NCBI RefSeq assembly: GCF_013409995.1
Contig: NZ_JACCBX010000008.1
Span: forward strand, 231,894-295,893
DNA length: 64,000 nt
Reading direction: 5' to 3'
DNA from: Neobacillus driksii
GTDB lineage: Bacteria; Bacillota; Bacilli; Bacillales; Cytobacillaceae
This document shows, in pieces, positions 27,687 through 36,303 of the stretch (positions within the stretch are counted from its first letter, which is position 1; every line of letters starts with the position of its first letter). The translations under genes were made by a program, and so were the position numbers. The notes under the pieces were generated by a model that worked only from the letters and a program-made list of their open reading frames with translations, had not been told where the DNA came from and ran no database searches.

Positions 27687-28868
27687 TTAAGGATTTACTT
27701 TTGTGTTAAACACTTGTTTACCATCTACATATTCTAAAATTGTTGCTGTTTTGATTGGATGATGATTTTCATCAATTGTTACTACTCCAGTAACAAGGCT
27801 TAAATCTTTTGTTTTTGCTAATTCTGCCTGAATCTTACTAGAATCAGTGCTGCCTGCACGCTTAACCGCATCCGCTAAAAAGTAAACCGTGTCATAGCCA
27901 AGTGCATTAAAGGCATTAGGTGCTTCGCCATTATTCTTTTCTTTAAATGCTGATACAAAGTTTTGTACCTTTTCATCTGGATCTTCAGATGAGTAATGGT
28001 TGATTAGGTAGGTATTATTTAATGCTTCTGCTCCAGCCAAATCAACTAACTTTGGTGAATCCCAGCCGTCAGCACCCACTAATGGAACATCGATTCCTAA
28101 TTCACGCGCTTGCTTTACAATTAAGCCAACTTCTTCATAATATCCTGGGATAAAAATGAATGAAGGATTTTTTGCCTTGATTCGTGTTAGTGTTGCACGG
28201 AAATCTGTATCCTTTGCGACATAAGCTTCTTCCGCGGCAATCTTACCGCCAGCTGCTTCAAACGTTTCCTTGAAGGCGTCAGATAATCCTTTAGCATAGT
28301 CACTTGAGTTGTCAGCGAAAATCGCTGCATCTTTAATTTTTAACGTATCTAAAGCAAAGTTCGCAGCAACTGTACCTTGGAAAGGATCGATGAAAGAAGT
28401 ACGGAATACGAATGGTCTTACTTTCCCTTTTTCATCTACAGTAACAGTTGGGCTTGTACCACCTGGAGCAATTAAGACCGTTTTCGTGTCATTTGCAATT
28501 TGCGCTTGAGCAACTGTATTACCGCTTGTTGCTGCTCCAATTACAGCTGTTACCTTGTCTTGGCTTGTTAATTTAATAATACCGTTTGTAGCTTCTGCTG
28601 CTTCTGATTTATTATCTACTTTCACAACATCAAACTTTTTACCATCAACGCCGCCATTTTTATTGATTTCATCAACAGCCATTTCAATCCCTTTTGACAT
28701 TGATTCACCATATGACGCAACGTTTCCTGAAAGCTCTAAGTTAATACCCAATTTAATGGTATCTGAATTGCCGCCTCCTGAACTTTCTTTTGCTCCACCT
28801 GCACACCCTGCTAATACTCCAGCAAAGATGGTAGATGCCATAAACACACTTGCTAATTTCTTTTTCAT
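27687..28868 (-). CDS. Branched-chain amino acid ABC transporter substrate-binding lipoprotein
   Basis: 393-residue LivJ/LivK-type binding protein (periplasmic-binding fold, Leu/Ile/Val family). Signal peptide with lipobox FAGVLAGC (Cys22), Gly/Ser linker, then KLGINLELSGNVASYG, GAATSGNTVAQAQ and GYYEEVGLIVKQARELGID. First gene of the operon with AAAGGGGGAAA before the ATG. Amino acid specificity cannot be read from sequence. Confidence 0.9.
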   Translation of the reverse strand: MKKKLASVFMASTIFAGVLAGCAGGAKESSGGGNSDTIKLGINLELSGNVASYGESMSKGIEMAVDEINKNGGVDGKKFDVVKVDNKSEAAEATNGIIKLTSQDKVTAVIGAATSGNTVAQAQIANDTKTVLIAPGGTSPTVTVDEKGKVRPFVFRTSFIDPFQGTVAANFALDTLKIKDAAIFADNSSDYAKGLSDAFKETFEAAGGKIAAEEAYVAKDTDFRATLTRIKAKNPSFIFIPGYYEEVGLIVKQARELGIDVPLVGADGWDSPKLVDLAGAEALNNTYLINHYSSEDPDEKVQNFVSAFKEKNNGEAPNAFNALGYDTVYFLADAVKRAGSTDSSKIQAELAKTKDLSLVTGVVTIDENHHPIKTATILEYVDGKQVFNTKVNP

Positions 28869-28888
28869 GGAATTTCCCCCTTTGATTG

Positions 28889-29060
28889 AATTTTCAGATA
28901 CTAAGAATCATAGATTAGTACCTTTTTTGACCCCATGAGATTTGTTTATAGGCTAAATTAATTAACATAAGTTATTGTAGTACTTTTTTCATTGTTAGTC
29001 TAGTATATTATTTCAATATTTCAGAACTTTTTATTTTTTATAAAAATTAAAGCGCTTACT
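28889..29060 (-). promoter_or_regulatory. Upstream region of the liv operon with CodY-like and cre-like sites
   Basis: Two stretches resemble the CodY box AATTTTCWGAAAATT: AATTTTCAGATACTA at 28889-28903 (12 of 15) and ATATTTCAGAACTTT at 29016-29030 (11 of 15). A cre-like CcpA site TTAAAGCGCTTACT lies at 29047-29060. A possible -10 TATACT precedes the second box on the minus strand, without a clear -35. CodY control of branched-chain uptake is expected in Bacillaceae; the sites are matches only. Confidence 0.4.
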
Positions 29061-29200
29061 TGTTGTTATAAGGCATTTTCATTGAAAATATATATTGTTG
29101 CGAATTAGAATTTTTTCTTAATCATTATTCCAATTTATGTATTCACGTTTGAAATATTTTACTTATATATACTTTTATTACCATCTTATTGATTTCCATA

Positions 29201-29237
29201 AAAAAGAAAGAAGACAAATTTCGTCTTCTTTCTTTTT
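29201..29237. terminator. Terminator downstream of the YpzG-like gene
   Basis: Stem AAGAAAGAAGAC / GTCTTCTTTCTT with T-run on both strands, 16 bp after the small gene's stop. Confidence 0.78.
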
Positions 29238-29252
29238 ACTCAGATGTATCCT

Positions 29253-29405
29253 TTACCACCTATGCGCCTTTGCATTTGATCTCGTGATAATGTTATGTTG
29301 AGAAATTTTTGTGTGTCCGTTTACCTGAGAACTAGCACGCTTAGGCCTTGTCCAATTATTGAAGAACTTTTGAGAATGTGGATCCAAATGATCTTGAGTA
29401 CTCAC
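29253..29405 (-). CDS. YpzG family small protein
   Basis: 50-residue basic protein starting at GTG 29405, preceded by GAGGTGA at 6 nt. The order FFNNWTRPKRASSQVNG, then QHNIITRSNAKAHRW fits the YpzG family of sporeformers (function unknown) as I remember it. Followed by a clear terminator, which supports a real single-gene unit. Confidence 0.65.
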   Translation of the reverse strand: MSTQDHLDPHSQKFFNNWTRPKRASSQVNGHTKISQHNIITRSNAKAHRW

Positions 29406-29637
29406 AATGAATCACCTCAACAGTTAGTATAGGGATACTCTGAAAAACGATATTACAGGAATATCAATTATAGTATTTGGTTTTGGATATATAAAAATAC
29501 ACATTATTTAAAGCATATCCATGATTTGGCTAAGGAGCTTAAAGAATGACGATAACTTGGCCAACATGATTTTCTATGGAGTTTCATATTTACACTCTAA
29601 CAAAAGATCGCGTGGAGATTCCCAGGTGTCATTTTTA
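29406..29637. other. Intergenic region
   Basis: About 230 bp. It would carry the promoter of the YpzG-like gene. No credible reading frame or terminator of the DUF438 gene was found. Confidence 0.3.
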
Positions 29638-30858
29638 TTATGACATAATTCTTTTTTCCCCTTCGATGGCTTTTATAGGATCAATGTTTTGCGTAAATTC
29701 AAGTGTCCCCATGTATTTACCACTCTCATCTCTAACAGCAAAATAACGGATGTATACATATTTATCACGAAACTTGATCCAGAAATCTTCTGTATCCTTC
29801 CTCCCTGCTTTAAAGTCAGCTAAAAGTTCCTCCACCACATGTACACTTCTTGGTGGATGACAGTTTTGAACTGTACGACCAATAACTGCCTTTGTTCGAG
29901 CAAAAATTCTTTCTTTCCCATGAGAGAAGTATCGTACCACATCATCTTGATCAATGAACGTGAGATCTACGGGTAAATGATTTAACAGCAGCTCTAGCTG
30001 ATTTAAAGATAATATTCCTGTTTCCATTTTAATGTATCCTTCGGAAATTGCTTTTTCATCCAATGCATGTCTTTCAGGCTTCCAAACCTCTGTTGGTGCA
30101 ATCAAGCAATATCCAATTTCGTCACTCTCTCGTGCAATTTTCACCCATTCATCTTCGGTAAAATTGTTCAATGCCATCGGGAAAAGAATCTTCTCTTCTC
30201 TATAAATCATGGTAATAACTTCTTGAATAACAAATTTAATCACTTCGATAACGGCCTGTTTCTCACCATTATAAGTGGCCAATTTTTTCCTTGCTTCTTT
30301 AATCGCGTCACGGATAAAGTCGTTAATCCGCCACATGTTATTTGTTGGCCCATAAATGCCGTAGGTTTCTAAATAAGGGAATATTAAATTCTCCTTCCGG
30401 CTATAGTGCTTATCAATATCGAGCAGTAAATTGATGTCTTCTAAGAGGAGAAGTACATTTTCTTGATTATCTTCAATCTCAAACTGATCCAAATGAACTT
30501 GAAGTTGAGTATTTACCAATTTATCTAATTCTTTATTTTCTACTATAAATGTGTGTATCGGGTGGCCATGTTGTTCCTCTGGCTTGTTTGTTTTTTCTAC
30601 TTCTTCAATTGCCCCTTTAAAAATTTCTGTGTGTTTTGCATGTAAACGGTGCATTTCTTCTACTGATAGATCCCCGAAATCATGCTGAAGTTGTGATATT
30701 TCTTCAATTGTAATTTTTCCAATAAACGCATCAAAATGAGCTTTTACCTCATTAACATTTTTTCCTTCGTGAAGATCTTTAAATATTTGCTTTAAGATAG
30801 CCTGACGTTTATTTGGATTATTCGTTAATTGTTCACGGTTATTAATTAATTCACTCAT
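29638..30858 (-). CDS. DUF438 / hemerythrin / PAS domain protein
   Basis: 406-residue cytoplasmic protein. Residues 1-75 form a DUF438 domain (KQIFKDLHEGKNVNEVKAHF), about 105-255 a hemerythrin HHE domain (HPIHTFIVEN, DIDKHYSRKENLIFPYLE, EEKILFPMAL give the His/Glu diiron ligands), and about 285-395 a PAS domain (DVVRYFSHGKERIF, GRTVQNCHPPRS). Proteins of this architecture are linked to nitric oxide, oxygen or redox sensing, exact role unknown. AAGGAG precedes the ATG. Monocistronic. Confidence 0.82.
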   Translation of the reverse strand: MSELINNREQLTNNPNKRQAILKQIFKDLHEGKNVNEVKAHFDAFIGKITIEEISQLQHDFGDLSVEEMHRLHAKHTEIFKGAIEEVEKTNKPEEQHGHPIHTFIVENKELDKLVNTQLQVHLDQFEIEDNQENVLLLLEDINLLLDIDKHYSRKENLIFPYLETYGIYGPTNNMWRINDFIRDAIKEARKKLATYNGEKQAVIEVIKFVIQEVITMIYREEKILFPMALNNFTEDEWVKIARESDEIGYCLIAPTEVWKPERHALDEKAISEGYIKMETGILSLNQLELLLNHLPVDLTFIDQDDVVRYFSHGKERIFARTKAVIGRTVQNCHPPRSVHVVEELLADFKAGRKDTEDFWIKFRDKYVYIRYFAVRDESGKYMGTLEFTQNIDPIKAIEGEKRIMS

Positions 30859-31044
30859 TGGAATTTCTCCTTCGAAAGTTGGTTATTTATGCTATTGATA
30901 ATTAATCTCATACATAAAATAACACCTTTTAAAATGTCTGTTTGTGATTAACATCATTGATACAGAAATAACTTTGTAAATGTGATAAATTTGAGAACGA
31001 ATGATGGCAGAGAAATTGACAGCCGTTTTTATCCGTGTTATATT

Positions 31045-31064
31045 TATCTCGAATTAAAGATAAA
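31045..31064 (+). promoter_or_regulatory. MhqR-type operator
   Basis: TATCTCGAATTAAAGATAAA matches the B. subtilis MhqR box consensus (tATCTcgaAtTCgAGATaaaa) with two mismatches inside the arms. It lies about 95 bp upstream of the ring-cleaving dioxygenase gene, a known type of MhqR target. Confidence 0.65.
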
Positions 31065-31157
31065 TATTTTTGAGATATCTACTATCACCCTGTCCTATGG
31101 AGTGAATTCGACTTTAAAAGGCAAAATAAATAAAGACATGTAAATGGAGGAATAAAC

Positions 31158-32135
31158 GTGAACCACTTTAAAGGTATACACCATGTAACAGCAATAACAA
31201 GCAGTGCTGAGAAGAATTATGAATTTTTTACTTATGTATTAGGCATGCGTTTGGTTAAAAAAACAGTCAATCAAGATGATATTCAAACCTATCACTTATT
31301 CTTCGCAGACGACACTGGAAGTCCTGGCACTGATATGACATTTTTCGATTTCCCCGGAATTCCAAAGGGTGTGCATGGAACAAATGAGATATCAAAAACT
31401 TCCTTCAGGGTACCTAGCGATGTCGCATTAGATTATTGGGTGAAGCGTTTTGACCGCTTGAACGTAACCCATACCGGAATAAAGGAGCAATTTGGTAAAA
31501 AAACCTTATCGTTTGTTGATTTTGATGATCAACAATACCAATTGATTTCTGATGAAAACAATAAGGGAGTTGCCTCTGGTGTACCTTGGCAAAATGGCCC
31601 GATTCCATTGGAATATGCGATTACCGGGTTAGGTCCTATTTTTGTACGGATTGCTAATTTTGATTACTTTAAAGAAATGATGGAGAAGGTGCTGCTCTTT
31701 AAAGAGATTGCTCAAGAAGAATCCTTTCACTTATTCGAAGTAGGTGAAGGAGGAAATGGCTCACAAGTAGTGGTGGAATACAATGCGGTCCTTCCACAGG
31801 CAAGACAAGGATTTGGTACGGTTCACCACGCAGCATTCCGGGTTGAAGATCGTTCCGTACTAGAGGAATGGGATCAGCAAATGCAGAGCTTTGGATTCCA
31901 AACATCTGGCTTTGTGGATCGCTACTTTTTCGGTTCACTCTACTCAAGAGTGGCTCCACAAATCTTATTTGAATTTGCAACTGACGGCCCTGGATTTATG
32001 GGTGACGAACCATATGAAACCCTTGGTGAAAAATTATCACTCCCCCCTTTCTTTGAATCAAAACGCGATCAAATCGAAAGACTCGTTCGTCCCATCAATA
32101 CAGTAAGAAGTACAATTAAATTTAAAAAAGAATAA
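31158..32135 (+). CDS. Ring-cleaving dioxygenase (VOC family, MhqA/MhqO-like)
   Basis: 325-residue protein with two vicinal-oxygen-chelate (glyoxalase-fold) halves. First metal ligand His in GIHHVTAITS, second-half ligands in GFGTVHHAAFRV and the Glu in PQILFEFATD. The family removes quinones and catechols in Bacillus and is induced by them through MhqR; an MhqR-like box lies upstream. GGAGG site before the GTG/ATG-like start at 31158 (GTG). Followed by a terminator. Confidence 0.85.
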   Translation: MNHFKGIHHVTAITSSAEKNYEFFTYVLGMRLVKKTVNQDDIQTYHLFFADDTGSPGTDMTFFDFPGIPKGVHGTNEISKTSFRVPSDVALDYWVKRFDRLNVTHTGIKEQFGKKTLSFVDFDDQQYQLISDENNKGVASGVPWQNGPIPLEYAITGLGPIFVRIANFDYFKEMMEKVLLFKEIAQEESFHLFEVGEGGNGSQVVVEYNAVLPQARQGFGTVHHAAFRVEDRSVLEEWDQQMQSFGFQTSGFVDRYFFGSLYSRVAPQILFEFATDGPGFMGDEPYETLGEKLSLPPFFESKRDQIERLVRPINTVRSTIKFKKE

Positions 32136-32138
32136 AAA

Positions 32139-32168
32139 TAAGCGGATCCTTCGGGACTCCGCTTTTTT
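32139..32168 (+). terminator. Terminator of the dioxygenase gene
   Basis: Stem AGCGGA-TCC / GGA-CTCCGCT around TTCG, followed by six T. Confidence 0.8.
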
Positions 32169-32199
32169 CTTTGTTTCCAATCGTTTATACCTTACATTG

Positions 32200-32230
32200 A
32201 AAAAAGTGCCAGGCTCGAATGCTGGCACTT
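32200..32230 (-). terminator. Terminator of map
   Basis: Perfect stem AAGTGCCAG / CTGGCACTT followed by T-run on the minus strand, 11 bp after the map stop. Confidence 0.82.
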
Positions 32231-32240
32231 ATAGTCATTA

Positions 32241-32993
<753 letters not shown>

Positions 32994-33106
32994 CTACTTT
33001 ATCATATTAATATCGTTGTAAATTTTCCATTCTTATATTTTAGGCTTACTTATAGTAAAAATTCAAGTATGTTTCCTTAGTGTGTATATTCAAAAAACTA
33101 GTTTCC

Positions 33107-33949
33107 TTACGACCAATGAGCAGGCTTTACTAATGTGGCTGGTAATTTAGTATGTTTATTCCCTATAGCGGCATTCACTTGAGCCTGAGTAAGAAAAATA
33201 CTCCCAGTAAGATTTGCTCCACTGATATCCGTATCCCTAAAATCCGCACCGATGAAATCGCACCATCTAAGATCAGCATTTCTAAGGTCTGCTGCAATTA
33301 GTAAGGCACCTCTTAAATTTGCACCCCTTAGATCGGCGCCCTTCAACTTTGCCCCTATATAATCCATTCCCCGCCGTGTATCTTTATCCTTTTTAGTGAC
33401 TTGAGCTCGAACCAATTCGCTAGTACGAATCAATAACTTGTTTACTTTAGCTCTATGCTCATTCATATCTATGCTCAATATGAATTCTGGACTTTTACCG
33501 GTCAGTTCTTCAATCTCTACAAGACAATAATGTAATTCATTATAGATTGGTTTTGCCGCGTCTATAGTTAGTGCTTCATTTAAATACCATAGCATTTCAT
33601 GGAGTTGTTGCATCATTGGATAAACATCAAACATCTCTTGAGCAATATCTTTGTTCGTCCGCCAATCCTTTCCATTATATGTACTTTGAGATACCTTTTG
33701 ACCAGCCCCAAAGCATTCATAAGCCGAACAGCCACGAAACCCTTTATTCCGAAGGTCATTATGTATACCGCATAAATAATTGGATTGTAAATTACGGCAA
33801 GGAGTTCCACTGTCTTTATCAACGGCGAAATCTGCTGATTTTGCATAAGGCAGTGCCACACAGCACAAACCAAAACAATTTTCACAGTCAGCACGTAAAT
33901 GATTAATAGTATTGTCGTCTATTATTAATGCACTAGACAAAATAAACAC
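33107..33949 (-). CDS. Cys-rich pentapeptide-repeat protein
   Basis: 280-residue protein. N-terminal 75 residues hold a Cys cluster (CENCFGLCC, then C-x11-C, GCSAYEC) resembling the YkgJ-type metal-binding module. A helical middle follows, then about nine pentapeptide repeats (A-D/N-L-x-x; GADLRGANLRGALLIAADL and onward, residues about 205-260), forming a right-handed quadrilateral helix. Function unknown. Start uncertain: GTG at 33949 is close to AAGGAA, TTG at 33940 is an alternative. Confidence 0.72.
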   Translation of the reverse strand: MFILSSALIIDDNTINHLRADCENCFGLCCVALPYAKSADFAVDKDSGTPCRNLQSNYLCGIHNDLRNKGFRGCSAYECFGAGQKVSQSTYNGKDWRTNKDIAQEMFDVYPMMQQLHEMLWYLNEALTIDAAKPIYNELHYCLVEIEELTGKSPEFILSIDMNEHRAKVNKLLIRTSELVRAQVTKKDKDTRRGMDYIGAKLKGADLRGANLRGALLIAADLRNADLRWCDFIGADFRDTDISGANLTGSIFLTQAQVNAAIGNKHTKLPATLVKPAHWS

Positions 33950-34106
33950 ACTTCCTTCTATTAAAAAACTAGCCTATTATCCTCTTTTGAAAAATTTCAA
34001 CCACATATTATCTTAACACAGAATCCATTAGTACGTCTTTTCCTCAACTATGTATCTTTTTTCTATTTTATAGAGTTAAAGGGGTGTACGATGAACTGAC
34101 ATGGAT

Positions 34107-34302
34107 TACCGTTTTCTCTGTAAATAAAACTGCACTTGGTATTCGTTACCATTTTTTCTGAAAATAGAACTGCACAGGCTTGATTACCTGCTACTCGTTA
34201 CCATTTTTTCTGAAAAAGAATTGCACGGGCATCATTACCTGCTATTTGTTACCGTTTTTTCCGAAAATTGAACTGTACGAGCATGAGTTACCTTCTATTC
34301 GT
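34107..34302. repeat. Four imperfect ~52-bp tandem repeats, non-coding
   Basis: Units start at 34107 (40 bp, shortened), 34147 (52), 34199 (51) and 34250 (53). Each begins TTACC-T/C-TTTTTTCTGAAAA, then GAACTGCAC, and ends near ATTCGT. All frames are stop-rich. The repeat is host sequence just outside the tRNA-Arg gene and prophage. Confidence 0.75.
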
Positions 34303-34352
34303 TACTATTATCACTATAGATAAAGCTGTTTTATTTGTCCTTCGGGGCAAAC

Positions 34353-34383
34353 AAAAAAGAACAACCTTTTTAAGTTGTTCTTC
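34353..34383 (-). terminator. Terminator downstream of tRNA-Arg
   Basis: Stem AAGAACAAC / GTTGTTCTT followed by TTTTTTG on the minus strand, 14 bp past the tRNA 3' end. Confidence 0.8.
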
Positions 34384-34396
34384 ATTGTTATTTTTA

Positions 34397-34470
34397 CGCA
34401 CCTTAGAGGATTCGAACCTCTGACCGTACGCTTAGAAGGCGTATGCTCTATCCAGCTGAGCTAAAGGCGC
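34397..34470 (-). tRNA. tRNA-Arg (anticodon TCT)
   Basis: 74-nt cloverleaf: acceptor GCGCCTT/AAGGTGC with G discriminator, D-arm GCTC/GAGC, anticodon stem TACGC/GCGTA with loop CTTCTAA (anticodon TCT), and T-arm AGAGG-TTCGAAT-CCTCT. The CCA end is not encoded. Confidence 0.95.
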
Positions 34471-34481
34471 ATATATATATA

Positions 34482-34523
34482 TGGCGGAGAAGGAGGGATT
34501 TGAACCCTCGCGCCGGTTACCCG
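34482..34523 (-). other. Left attachment site (3' fragment of tRNA-Ser)
   Basis: 42 nt equal on the minus strand to the 3' part of a Bacillus tRNA-Ser(GCT): end of the variable arm (CGGGTAACCGGCGC), T-arm GAGGG-TTCAAAT-CCCTC, acceptor 3' strand CTTCTCCG and encoded CCA. There is no 5' half next to it; phage genes start at once. This is the usual duplicated tRNA end left by a tRNA-targeting integrase. The rebuilt tRNA should lie at the other prophage end, beyond 64,000. Confidence 0.85.
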
Positions 34524-34650
34524 ATAAAAATTAACGCAAAATTGAGCGGACACTGATACGGTCATTTACCGAACTTTCGACCGTTTTCAGTATAACACGA
34601 CATAATATAGAAGAAAAGCGGTTAGGATTATGTAAAAAGAGCGGACGGAA

Positions 34651-35487
34651 TCACGTCCACTCCACGAAACTAGGCAGACGTAGTAGTCCCGACTTGGTTA
34701 AATTTCGATATTTCACACGGACACCAATCGGCACAGCTAGGTAAGCAACGTCGTCCGTCTCTTTCGTTATCTCAGCGCGATACACCCTCGCTCTTGCTTT
34801 CGCTGGCACACCGAGCTCCATAACGCCCATATATTTGCCGTCAGAATCCGCCAATATCCATCCGAAGTCTTTCGGTTGCTTCCGATAGCCAACAACCAAC
34901 ATTTCTGCGTATTGATAGTTAATTACCTTCAGCCACGAATGACTTCGCTTGCCTACCTCATACCGCGAGTCCTTGCGCTTCAGCACAATACCTTCGAGGT
35001 CTTGCGCCTTAACAGCGCCAAAGTAAGCCTCACCGTGCCCTTCGATAAATTGCGTTTTTGCAAGTACTGGAGTATCCGTCGGAATGATTTCCGTGAGTAT
35101 TTCTTTTCGCTCAAGCAGAGGAAGATTGCTCACTCGCACACCTTCGTGCTGAATAACGTCAAACACCACGAAGCTAATAGGTGTCTTATCGCGCGAACTC
35201 ATAAAGCGACCCATCATCGCCTCAAAATCTGGCTTACCTGCGTTGTCACTGACGATCAATTCGCCATCAAGTATGGTACCGGGAGGAATTTCAAGGCAGT
35301 GCAACTCGGGGAACTTTGCAGTTACTTCATTATTATGGCGGGAATAGAGGCGTACTTTGCCTGCGTTGTCTACAGAATATATTAAACGTATGCCGTCGAG
35401 TTTTAGCTCCGTGATGTAGTCCGAGGAGTCGAACGGCTGGTCTGATTTGTGTAAAAGCATTGGCGATATAAACAAGTAAATCACCAC
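34651..35487 (-). CDS. ATP-dependent DNA ligase (LigB/YoqV-like)
   Basis: 278-residue ATP-type DNA ligase. Nucleotidyltransferase motifs: adenylated Lys in ELKLDGIRL (motif I), RHNNEVT, LDGEL (III), SFVVFDV (IIIa), EGIVLKR (IV) and SWLKV (V), then an OB-fold domain. Similar in size to YoqV of phage SP-beta. It is the last phage gene before attL. The GTG/ATG start at 35487 lies a few codons before MLLHKSDQPF, which is an alternative start. Confidence 0.88.
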   Translation of the reverse strand: MVIYLFISPMLLHKSDQPFDSSDYITELKLDGIRLIYSVDNAGKVRLYSRHNNEVTAKFPELHCLEIPPGTILDGELIVSDNAGKPDFEAMMGRFMSSRDKTPISFVVFDVIQHEGVRVSNLPLLERKEILTEIIPTDTPVLAKTQFIEGHGEAYFGAVKAQDLEGIVLKRKDSRYEVGKRSHSWLKVINYQYAEMLVVGYRKQPKDFGWILADSDGKYMGVMELGVPAKARARVYRAEITKETDDVAYLAVPIGVRVKYRNLTKSGLLRLPSFVEWT

Positions 35488-35555
35488 CTACAGTTATTGA
35501 GCCTTTATTTTATCACGTTTAATAGATCCGGAGATTAGGAGGTTTTTGGAAATAA

Positions 35556-35586
35556 AAGACCCCTATGCTATAAAGACATAGAGGTA
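35556..35586 (-). terminator. Terminator
   Basis: Hairpin with CATAG/CTATG arms followed by TTTTATTT on the minus strand, after the gene ending at 35594. Confidence 0.6.
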
Positions 35587-35593
35587 TAATGAA

Positions 35594-36034
35594 CTACATA
35601 AGCGAATTTATTTCCGTATAGGTTTTCTCATCGCAGCGAATATGTACCGCTACTTCCTCGTTAGTTTCGGGCTTCATAAGGTAAACAAACGCCTTCGAGT
35701 TATCCTTTTTACGACCACCAATCGCAGCTCCAGCAATAGTGCCCAGCGGTCCAGCGACTAAAGTTCCTGCGATAGCGCCAACAGCAGCCTTCCCTCCGCT
35801 ACGTGTTGCAGATTCTTCCCACTCAATTCCGGTCAATATGAACGGTGTTTTCGATAGCATAGGCACTTGGGCAATGACCTCGCCGCAGTTATCGCCTTGA
35901 ATTAATACTGCGTTTTTAATCGGCACCTGGAGTTGTTTTTCCGATAAATTATTACCGCCCGCTAGAATATCGAGGTTAATCCGTTTTTTCCCTGCATTTT
36001 TAAATAAGTCTTTTAAACCCATTGCTAACCCCAC
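35594..36034 (-). CDS. Hypothetical prophage protein with glycine-zipper segment
   Basis: About 143-146 residues. A Gly/Ala-rich stretch KAAVGAIAGTLVAGPLGTIAGAAIGG (residues about 80-105, quoted in part) looks like a glycine zipper that could insert in membranes or self-associate. No known domain. It sits between the lysis genes and the ligase, a usual place for lysogenic-conversion genes. Internal Met5 is another possible start. Confidence 0.55.
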   Translation of the reverse strand: MGLAMGLKDLFKNAGKKRINLDILAGGNNLSEKQLQVPIKNAVLIQGDNCGEVIAQVPMLSKTPFILTGIEWEESATRSGGKAAVGAIAGTLVAGPLGTIAGAAIGGRKKDNSKAFVYLMKPETNEEVAVHIRCDEKTYTEINSLM

Positions 36035-36102
36035 CCTTTTTACCGTATTATACCATATGTACGGAGAGACCTACGTAAAAGTTTCGTAGTCCCTCGAGAA
36101 AA

Positions 36103-36303
36103 TTATTTTTCGTCCTTAAACCCAGTACCGCTTGTCGGATTATTAATAACGCCCGCAAGTATCAGTACATAAAGAATCTTTTCGACGTAGTTATCGAAAA
36201 CTTCCGTATTAGCAATTACGCCAAAGTCAACGAGCGCCATACCCGCAACGGCTGCAATCGCAATCCATAACGCATAGTTTTTAAAACGATTCATGCTCGT
36301 CAC
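36103..36303 (-). CDS. Phage holin (phi LC3-like)
   Basis: 66-residue protein with two hydrophobic segments (YALWIAIAAVAGMALVDFG and ILYVLILAGVI) and the tail NNPTSGTGFKDE, typical of small phage holins with NDPTT-G endings. It would make holes that release the amidase. Its ATG overlaps the amidase stop by 4 bp (ATGA), indicating coupling. Confidence 0.78.
   Translation of the reverse strand: MTSMNRFKNYALWIAIAAVAGMALVDFGVIANTEVFDNYVEKILYVLILAGVINNPTSGTGFKDEK

Noticed and set aside
30930..31000. Fnr-type sites (TGTGA-N6-TCATT) upstream of the hemerythrin gene
   Set aside because: Only one half-site fits well; the other has two mismatches. Too weak to list, although oxygen or NO control would suit the gene.
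34107..34302. CRISPR array
   Set aside because: The repeats are contiguous and imperfect without unique spacers, and there are no cas genes.
34482..34523. A second functional tRNA gene next to tRNA-Arg
   Set aside because: Only the 3' part of tRNA-Ser is present; no D-arm, anticodon arm or 5' acceptor strand. It is an attachment-site remnant.
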